DNA of 64,000 nucleotides, taken from positions 203,306-267,305 of the forward strand of contig JAGFNQ010002604.1 in NCBI GenBank assembly GCA_024364735.1. The letters run 5' to 3'. Positions within the stretch are counted from its first letter, which is position 1. Every line of letters begins with the position of its first letter. Below the pieces are notes generated by a model. That model was not told where the DNA came from. It saw only the letters and a program-made list of their open reading frames with translations, and made no database searches. The position numbers were made by a program, and so were the translations under genes. Positions 57,005 to 64,000 of the stretch are shown piece after piece. The DNA is from Boesenbergia rotunda (taxonomy: Eukaryota; Streptophyta; Magnoliopsida; Zingiberales; Zingiberaceae).

Positions 57005-58660
57005 ATGAAAACTGCGAAGCTCTTTAGCTTCTTCAAGTGCGATTTGCTTTTCGTATTCTCTCCTGGACTGAAGTGCGAAAAAGAGATTAGTGGCAACCTT
57101 AAAGAAGAGAAGGATAGCATCATAAATAAATATAGAGTGGAACTGATTTGTCCTGTTGCATAAAATCAGGAAAGCAAACTTTCAATAGCTTCTACATTCT
57201 GAGAAATTAAGCAACTAAAGCTATTAACTATTTGATCCATAATAATCAACTAACATTTAGATATTAGGATACAAAACATGAGAGAGAGGACATGTAATGA
57301 TCGATGAAGTAACAAAGGAATCATATTAACTCAATGTGAAAGGGGATAAATTTCATAATAAAATATTGTTAGTAAGAGTTCCATTCTGTAAAAGAGAAAC
57401 ACACCACCATACATAGAAGGGAACATTTTGGTCATGCTCACCGTGGCCAAATTATCTAAAAACTCTGTCTCATCCTCGTTAAGGGCTTTTGGTGGTCCTA
57501 TACATACAAAGAACACAAATGCATTACACATGAAAAAAGTGAGGCCTTTCGAAACATCGTTTAAGGAAGAAAAACACTCAATATCGACCCACTTATTTCT
57601 GAAATCTATTCACATGCTATAGTTAATGAATAGAACACTCACTGTGCTTAAATCTTTCATTAAACTCAGCATCCTTTTTTTCTTTGTTTTCCTTCAAGAT
57701 CTGTAAGGCAAAAGAATCACAGTCGCAGGAACATAACAATCTATGAAGCATAGCTGAGTATTATTTTTTTACTTCAGAAACTATTTTTTTAAGAAAAAAA
57801 ATTAACATGAATTATTGAGCCACATAAGTCCATGCCAATAGAAGAAAATCAACAGCAGCCCACCATTTAAGAATACGGGAAAATACCAAGAAACACAAGG
57901 TAGATTTCGCGAACTGACAATTGCAAGCAGATTGTATGAGTCATACGAAAGAAATCAATCACATAAACCAGAATAAGGTTTCTTTCCATACTATAGATAC
58001 AGATAAGAAAAACCAAATCTAGAATACATAGGTAGAGAAGTAATACATGGTAGAAATTCTGATAGTATGTCATGAAAATGCACCCATCGTGCGCTTGGAA
58101 AATAGAGAAACCACATAGAAAGCACAAGATGATAGTTTAAGTTCTCCTCAATGACAAGCATCCAAATGTTGCAACATCAAAGTGGACAATGAAGCAATAT
58201 TCTGTATGAATACATAATTAGAACAGTTAGATAATATAGTCATGAGTTGTTTTCACCAAACTAACATTTTTATCAATTGCAGTTTGAAACAACCATATAA
58301 GATAAATTTGGAAAGCATAGAGACTAATAAATATAATCTTGCACAGTTAAAATAAGATAAATTTGGGAATAAAGTAAAAGATGATTTGCACTGAATAAAA
58401 GGATTATATGTCCTAATAACACTTCCACTTAATAAAAAGAAAAAAAGGGGTAGATATCAATAAGACAGATGAAACATAGGATCTGATTTGTTCATCAACA
58501 ATTTCATATCAAGAGCTAGAGGCTCATTCCTAACTCGGCGGGTGAACAACAAACTAGCATAGAGGAAAAGAATACACTAACCTCGTACAATGCCTGTCCC
58601 TAGAGGCGGTTCCGTCTTCGACCCGTTCGCCTCTTGTCCTCTTCGATTGAATCAACTGCA
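57005..58660 (-). pseudogene. Captured exons of a FAM192A/NIP30 (Fyv6-N) nuclear protein gene
   Basis: Four minus-strand exons line up with the N-terminal domain of plant FAM192A/NIP30-type proteins. Exon a (about 58582-58660) encodes SKRTRGERVEDGTASRDR, then a 1-bp shift, then LYE, and ends at a GT donor. Exon b (57643-57700) encodes ILKENKEKKDAEFNERFKH. Exon c (57442-57497) encodes RPPKALNEDETEFLDNLAT, its first codon split across the junction with b. Exon d (57005-57067) encodes SRREYEKQIALEEAKELR and ends SFH. AG/GT borders and reading phases fit across b-c-d. The family is a small nuclear protein; animal members bind the proteasome activator PA28-gamma and the yeast member acts in splicing. 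The start codon and the C-terminal half are missing or unrecognised. Confidence 0.75.
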
Positions 58661-59389
58661 GCGGTCAAAGCACCGAACGTAGGGTTAACTATACGAAGAT
58701 TTGCGGGAGGATAGGCTAAAGAGGAGTGATTCGATTAAGGGGTTGAGCGAAGAATAACCTGCTCTTCCGAGACGAAGTTAACTATTGAAGTACATCCAAA
58801 GCCTATATTAGTATAGTAACATTTAGATCCTTAAACATTTTCATTACATTAAATATAATTTCTTACAGAGTAATAAATAAAGTTACAAAATATATCTACA
58901 AACAAATTGTTAGTTTTTGTCTGAATAGCAAAGTCTTACACAACAAACCAAAGAGCATAAGATGCTATAAATCTACTTGTAAACTACTAATAGGGTTGGC
59001 AGAAAATTATGCTCTACTGGACAATGTTCTTAGTTTCAAACTCATCAACAGTTAGTGAATGAATGAAGTTATCAAGGAATTAGTTGGGTCCTACATAAAA
59101 GAAATGATCAAAGCTCAACTAAACCTAGCTAATGCAATTTGGGAATCTAATAGAGCTCACGTACAAGTTTGGGAATCCAAAGGGAAACATCCAAGAATGA
59201 AGATCACAACCAAGCCTTACCTGAAAACCCACACACCAAGCTTTCCTCTGCCCCTTTCTGTTTCGATCAGAAGAAACCCAACCACATGCAAGAGCCCTAA
59301 TTTCCAGAAATCCCTAGGAAGAGGACTAGGTTAGCTCCAACTCACGGTACCAAAAATAATCAATAGCGATCTCAACTCACTAGGAGGGC
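58661..59389. other. CACTA interior, no gene recognised
   Basis: Sequence upstream, in the minus sense, of the captured exons. A plus-strand frame at 59059-59334 is open for 91 codons but has no recognisable domain or splice context. It may be chance or an unrelated captured piece. Confidence 0.35.
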
Positions 59390-59700
59390 TGCTGGCAGTG
59401 GGACTCAGCCGGGAAGGAGCAATTCGCCTATCGTAGCTAGCGATGAAGATGTGGTGTTGACGCAGGGTACTGCTTGCCTAGGCGTCAGTAGCTAGGGCAC
59501 GCGATCGAGGAAGAAGAAAAGGTAAGTGAGGAGGCGTCGCCTCCTTGCTTGCGCGATGAAGAAGAAGAGAGCGAGAGGAGTCGGGGCTCACCTCGCGAGG
59601 GTGAAAGGAAGTGCCGCTCTCGGGGCTTCCTTGGACTCGGGCGATGAAGAAGGGGGAGAGGCGTCGACTCGTGGCTGCGAGGGGTTTGTGTGAGAGAAGC
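59390..59700. other. GC-rich block near the right CACTA end
   Basis: A sharply bounded GC-rich stretch (GCGAGGGTGAAAGG, GGCGTCGACTCG) in otherwise AT-rich DNA. Both strands are open in more than one frame, with low-complexity Ser/Arg/Pro content. It resembles a plant 5' UTR/first-exon region and lies upstream of the minus-strand exons, so it may be a captured promoter-proximal segment. Confidence 0.4.
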
Positions 59701-59759
59701 GGAAATGGTTGTTTTTTTGCAGTTGGATATCGACCGTTGATTTTGTTTATTGATTGAAC

Positions 59760-60040
59760 AGCACAACAATACAACAACAACAGTTTAATATAACTGTTGT
59801 CTATTGTCATAATAGATAACAGTTTATCACATCAGTTGTTGTAAATCCCGCCTATAGACAACAGTTATTTTATAGCTGTTGTCGTTGAGTATACATATGA
59901 CAACATTTTGTTATTACTGTTGTCTTTTTACGTATACAAACCAACAACAACAATGGTTAATACTAAAACTGTTGTTAAATTGACATAAGACAACACTTTA
60001 TCAAAAAACCGTTGTCGATTATGTGTTGTTGAATGCAAAA
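59760..60040. repeat. Right subterminal repeats of the CACTA element
   Basis: Repeated ACAACAGTT and ACTGTTGT motifs, matching the left subterminal zone, lead into the inverted terminal repeat that ends AATTCTAGTAGTG at 60052. Confidence 0.8.
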
Positions 60041-60052
60041 ATTCTAGTAGTG

Positions 60053-61051
60053 TGTATCCTCTTGTACAGTTGGTCCTAAGGTCGGAATGTCCCCTCTTAA
60101 CTCTTCAAGCACTAGTCTACTCATGGGCTTATGGTTCATCACATAGTCTTCTTCTAAGAATCTGGCATTCGTGCTAACGATTACCTTTTGATCTTTAGGA
60201 CTATAGAACAGACCACCTTTCGTTCCCTTAGGATAGCCCACAAACAAGAGTACTTCTGTACGAGATTCCATCTTATCAGTATCTCCCTTCAGCACATGTG
60301 CCGGACTACCCCAAATTCGAATATGTCCTAGACTAGGCTTTCGTCCAGTCCACAATTCTGTGGGAGTAGAAGGAACTGACTTAGATGGTACCATGTTCAG
60401 AATATACACAGCCGTATCCAGAGCATACCCCCAGAATGAATCAGGTAAATCAGAGTAGCTCATCATTGACCTAACCATCTCCATAAGAGTCCTATTCCTT
60501 TTTTCTGCAACTCTGTTCTGTTGGGGCGTACCAGGTGCAGTCAGCTGGGACTGAATGCCAGCCTCTAATAAGTATGTCCTAAACTCTCCAAAGAGGTATT
60601 CTCCACCACGATCTGATCGCAGTGTCTTGATACCTTTACCTTGACGCTTCTCTACATCAGCCTTGAACTCTTTGAACTTACCAAAGCATTCAGACTTGCG
60701 GCGCATCAGGTAAATGTATCCATACCTTGAATAATCATCAATAAAAGTGACGAAGTATTCAAAGCCACCTGTGGCCTGGATTGACAAAGGACCACACAAA
60801 TCAGAATGAATCAGTTCTAGAACATCTTTGTCCCTATACCCCTTAGCTTTGAAAGGCCTCTTGGTCATCTTACCTTCCAAGCAAGACTCACAGGTTGGGA
60901 AGTCTTCCACCACCAATGAATCCAATGGCCCATCGGCTATCAACCTTTGAATCCTACTAAGGTTAATATGACCAAGCCTAGGGTGCCAAAGATATGTCTG
61001 ATTCATCTTAGAAGGCTCCTTTCTCTTATTTAGGTTAGATGATGAGCTATT
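60053..61051 (-). pseudogene. copia integrase and start of the linker, truncated at both sides
   Basis: The minus frame carries the integrase zinc-binding part (YLWHPRLGHINLSRIQ, CESCLEGKMTKRPF). The catalytic core follows: ELIHSDLCGPL, FVTFIDDYSRYGYIYLM, TLRSDRGGEY and TPQQNRVAEKRNRTLMEMV, giving the D, D-35-E pattern. The post-core region is WGYALDTAVYILN...VPSTPTELW, then FVGYPKGTKGGLFYSPKDQK. The frame ends in VQEDT at the CACTA insertion. The N-terminal side (protease, gag) is cut off by the E4 LTR at 61052. This stretch itself is open for over 320 codons, so the element was intact until fairly late. Confidence 0.92.
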
Positions 61052-62356
61052 TGTGGGATCGGATTGAATAGATAGAGGGGGGGGGGGTGAATATCGATCG
61101 TAAACTTTTTCAGAAAGTGAAGAGTAATTGCACAGCGAAAAATGAAAACCAATCGCTAACACGATTTGTTTTTACTTGGTTCGGAGTCGCGGTCGACTCC
61201 TACTCCAAGGCCCATGGTCCTTGACCGTTTATGATGGGCAATTCTATATTTTCGTAAAAGATTACAAGTCGAGAGTACAAATATAGAATTGAAAAGTAAT
61301 TACAACACTTAACAAAATTAGCTTTTACCGACGACCGGAGAGGTTGGAAGTTTCCGGAGCAGCGGGTTGTCGTCAGCGCTTGAATCACGAGTACAGAACT
61401 TGTCAGAGCGGAGCGCTTGAGCGTAGTAGTTGAAAGCAATTGATGTAGAAGCCTTGGGGGTGAACCCCCTTTTATAGTAGTCAGTGGGGCGCCTGTATTG
61501 AAGGGGGCGCTTGACACGTGGCCTGTCCTGCGAGAACTCTAATCCGCAGGCTTGGTCAGCGCCTATCCCCTTCATTGAGGTGCCTGAGCTGACTGGGGCG
61601 TCTATGTTAACACAGGCGCCTAGCTTGACCTGGTCCAAAGGCTTGCATGGTTGTTTGCTTCGAATGCTTTGTTTTAACCCTTCACTGGGGCGTTTATCTC
61701 AATACAGGCACCTAGCCCAGCTAGGGTGCCTCATTCCATTGAGGCGCCTGAGTGCATAAAACCCCTTCCATTCATTCCTGCAACCAGGGTTAGTTCCAAA
61801 GACATACAAAGCATACAATAAATAATATTAGAATATTATTTACAGCCTGAGCTGTCTTGGTTCTAACTTTGGGTCTCCCAAATGAAACCCTAGGTCAAAC
61901 CGACGCCTAATGTTCCCTCCTACGGGGAACGCGTCCTCACTTACTCCTCTCGGGATAATTTATCTTTTTGCTAATTGGCTCCTCCAGTTGGACTTTTGCT
62001 CAGCTTCACTCACCAGTCTTCGTGCCCAATCCGCGATCAGGTCATCGTGCCTTGCTTCACTCACCAGGTCTTCGGTGCCCAGTCCTCGACCAGGTCTTCA
62101 TGCCCAATCCACGATCAGGTCTTCGTGCCTAGATTCACTCACCAGGTCTTCGTGCCCAACCTTACGTCAAGACTTATTTGCCCAGCCCGCGGCCAGGACT
62201 TAGTGCCAAATTCATAGAACCAGGACTTAGTGCCTAGTGCACCTAGGACTTTCCTGCACACTTAATAAGCTTGTTAGATCACAACCAAATCTTATCTTCT
62301 GAACCCTTTACCATTATCAAAACATAGGTTCGACTTTGGTGCTTCCGGCACCAACA
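61052..62356 (-). repeat. E4 3' LTR
   Basis: 1305 bp, plus-strand reading TGTGGGATCGG...GGCACCAACA. It has a minus-strand TATA-like TATAAAAGG near 61470, GGCGCC words (61489-61750) and minisatellite units of TTCGTGCCCAATCC type (62020-62240). It inserted into the copia integrase frame. Confidence 0.88.
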
Positions 62357-63857
62357 ATCTCCCCCTTTTTGATTTATAGCAACATGGTTCAAAAAGTTAA
62401 GTTAAAACAACATATTATAGCAATCTAACAATAGTAAGAAAATAAATTCATTTATCTCCCCCTGAAAATGTTCTCCCCCTGAAATTTCCAATGTCATGCG
62501 GGTTTTTTGTAAAACTTTCTAAGTACTAAGTGTTTTTCAAAATTTAGCAAAAATCTTTAAGTTTTTGACTAAAGGTTTTTCAAAGACGAGCAAAAAGCAC
62601 TTAAGAACTTTTCAACACTTAGACAATTTTGAAATGGTTTTGTAAGCCCAACTTAAAAAAAATTTACTTAAGCAAGACAAATTTTGAAAACTGATTTCTC
62701 TTAAGAAGTTTCAATTTTGAGAACTTGGGAAAAAATTTCCAACTTAGAAAGAGTTTGCTTAACAACATTTTCACCAAAAAAATCATTACCAATTATTTTT
62801 AAACAAAATTTGTTTACTAAGAAAAATTTACTTAGCACCATTTGCCAAAAAGTTTTTAGAAAAATTTAGCTCAGGCAAATTTTATTTACTAAAAGGAATT
62901 TCTCTTAGAAATGTTTTCCAAAATACACTTAGAAATTTTTGAAACCTTTTCGAAGCATTTTGAAAGCACCTAGAAATAGTTAAAAAAATTTGAAGTACTG
63001 AGAAACATTTTAAGGCACTCAAAAATACTTAGAAAAAAATTTAAAGTATTGAGAAAACTCAAAAATACTTAGAAAAATTTGAAAACATTTTTAAGTGCTA
63101 AAAAAGACTTCAGAAAAAAATTTGAAGTACTTAAACACTGAGCATACTTTTTGAAAAAGATATGAAATTTAAAAAAAAAATTGAAAAATTTGAAAAAAAT
63201 TTGCAAAAATTTCCTTCTTTCTTTTGTTTCTCTCCCCCTTTGCCATATATCAAAAGATGATAATACTTATTGCAAGTAAATTAGAGCTAGTCAACTAATT
63301 TGTAATTCCGTATTGAACCAACTCTAATGATTTCAAGCAAGAAAAATGGACCAAGCTAATTTAAACCGACTTTGTTCGGGTCCTGTCTAACCCAGTTAGC
63401 TACTTACTAAATGTTATAAAACAGTAGCTTTTACTAAGGTTAGTCAAGTTAAGTGATTTGATCAAGTTAGAGTTTCTAAGCTTGACACTTAACCTGATTA
63501 CTGTTCAACTTGTATTTATTGGCCCAATTACTGCAGATGCACTGACTTAAAGTATCTTGAATTAAGGCATAGACCTAAGCATCTCAACCCAGTCTAGGTT
63601 ATCAATCAAAAGTACCCTAAGGTGCTTGTGAGATGCTGGCTTCTAGATCTATAGGTGCAAGCAGTTCTAGGGTTAGGGCCTAAGCTAAGTCCATTTGCGC
63701 AAAAACCCTTAGTTTTGAAGGGGTAATTTTTGAAAGAAAACTAAGTTGGAAAATCATTTTAAATTTCAAAAACTTAATCAAAGAAATGATTATTCAAATT
63801 GCTAATTTTTGAAAAAAAAATTAGGAAATTTTTTTAAGAAAACAATATAGAACAGTC
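62357..63857 (-). other. E4 spacer between RNase H and LTR
   Basis: The terminal polypurine tract (AAAAAGGGGGAGATTG on the minus strand, 62355-62370) lies next to the LTR. Further tracts occur at 62455-62480 (minus CAGGGGGAG twice) and 63231-63245 (GGCAAAGGGGGAG). The rest is A/T- and AAATTT-rich with no frame. SIRE-type elements commonly have a long region here, sometimes with an env-like ORF, but none is visible. Confidence 0.6.
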
Positions 63858-64000
63858 CTATTCTACTAAGCGCAACCCTAACTGCTTTCTTAGTGAGCCA
63901 AACTCAGACTCAGGTAAGGGTTTGGTAAAGATGTCAGTTAAGTTGGATTTTGAGTCCACATGCTTAAGTATTATTTCGTCCCTGGCTACATGATCCCTTA
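63858..64000 (-). CDS. E4 pol, RNase H C-terminus (partial)
   Basis: The last 46 codons of a copia polyprotein. The minus frame has ARDEIILKHVDSKSNLTDIF followed by TKPLPESEFGSLRKQLGLR and a TAG at 63858-63860. The pattern xDxxTKPL is the conserved end of copia RNase H. The FGSLRKQLG tail fits the SIRE/Maximus type better than the copia-A or copia-B type in this window, though the lineage is an inference. The frame is open to the window edge. It is the only pol evidence next to an LTR of the E1-E3 kind. Confidence 0.75.
   Translation of the reverse strand, partial: RDHVARDEIILKHVDSKSNLTDIFTKPLPESEFGSLRKQLGLRLVE

Larger units (their letters stand above)
54245..60052 (-). mobile_element. CACTA (En/Spm) transposon with captured gene fragments
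   Basis: 5808 bp with terminal inverted repeats CACTACTAGAAAAAATGCATT (first 20: CACTACTAGAAAAAATGCAT) and, from the right end, CACTACTAGAATTTTTGCAT, continuing TCAACAACA on both sides. The 3-bp TSD TGT lies at 54242-54244 and 60053-60055. Subterminal zones (54265-54680, 59760-60040) are packed with ACAACAGT/ACTGTTGTCG motifs, typical of CACTA transposase-binding regions. No TnpA or TnpD/DDE transposase is recognisable, so the element is non-autonomous. Its interior holds, on the minus strand, exons of a FAM192A-like gene and a Ulp1-like gene, plus a GC-rich segment near the right end. It interrupts a copia pol. Confidence 0.92.
52629..61051 (-). mobile_element. copia-B-like minus-strand element remnant with nested inserts
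   Basis: Pol domains lie in minus order: integrase (60053-61051), a short linker (54182-54244), and RT to RNase H (52657-53680). They are separated by a CACTA transposon and a tRNA-like array. The 3' LTR is the piece ending at 52628. The N-terminal side is cut at 61051 by E4's LTR. The RT N-terminal half is missing. Confidence 0.88.
61052..64000 (-). mobile_element. E4: SIRE-like LTR retrotransposon, left part only
   Basis: A minus-strand element with its 3' LTR at 61052-62356, a 1.5-kb spacer and the end of a copia RNase H at the window edge. The LTR shares with E1-E3 the TGTTGGTGC-type start, the minisatellite, GGCGCC words and a (G)n-TGAATAT end. It is shorter and ends in GATCCCACA, not CCTACA. 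The pol end shows that this relative encoded enzymes. The 5' half lies beyond the window. Confidence 0.85.

Noticed and set aside
59059..59334. 91-codon plus-strand frame in the CACTA element
   Set aside because: No recognisable domain. It is opposite in strand to the captured exons, with no supporting splice or repeat evidence. Left as unassigned.

Overview
The window is plant nuclear DNA made almost entirely of transposable elements nested inside one another. I see no intact host gene. The evidence is Ty1/copia polyproteins with plant-type motifs, primer-binding sites matching plant initiator tRNA-Met, long LTRs with clear target-site duplications (TSDs), a CACTA element, and tRNA-like short repeats. 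A large-genome angiosperm is likely, possibly a monocot, but the species cannot be read from the sequence.

Layout, left to right. 1-1159 is a decayed retroelement-like remnant. 1176-7706 is a 5'-truncated copia element (copia-A1, + strand) with a broken pol and a 3.1 kb 3' LTR that carries an 827-bp palindromic array of tRNA-like units. 7707-9211 is unassigned. 9212-12303 is the 5' LTR, leader and gag start of another copia family (copia-B). 12304-13898 is LTR-like non-coding DNA. 13899-16064 is a lone, minus-strand copia-A LTR.

From 16065 to 50294 there is a Russian-doll nest. E1 (minus) is a SIRE-like non-autonomous LTR element. Its 5' LTR is split by E2 (plus, 21174-46970, TSD CCCCC with one mismatch). 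E2's 5' LTR is split by copia-A2 (21752-31927, TSD GGGCA) and by E3 (minus, 33058-38986, TSD GTACT). E2's 3' LTR is split by a solo gypsy-type LTR (44031-46142, TSD ACAGG). The rest of E1's 5' LTR is split by a second solo gypsy-type LTR (47607-49854, TSD ATGGA). Removing the inserts gives E2 LTRs of about 1890 and 1888 bp, which supports the reconstruction.

E1, E2 and E3 form one family. They have LTRs of about 1.6-1.9 kb and internal regions of 2.8-3.8 kb with no protease, integrase, RT or RNase H. Each has a gag-like zinc-knuckle ORF ending in a conserved C-terminal motif, an A/T-only minisatellite, and a strictly spaced 69-bp pair of hairpins. E1 and E2 also carry iterated polypurine-tract-like modules. 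E4 at the right edge (61052-64000) has a related LTR followed by the end of a copia RNase H, so it may represent the autonomous partner.

50295-61051 holds two copia-B-like LTR pieces in opposite orientation and a minus-strand copia pol remnant. That remnant is cut by a second tRNA-like inverted array (53681-54181) and by a 5.8-kb CACTA transposon (54245-60052, TSD TGT). The CACTA element has no recognisable transposase. On one strand it carries four spliced exons of a FAM192A/NIP30-type nuclear protein and three exons of a Ulp1-type SUMO-protease C-terminus. This looks like gene capture, possibly a chimeric transcript, and is the most notable coding content in the window.
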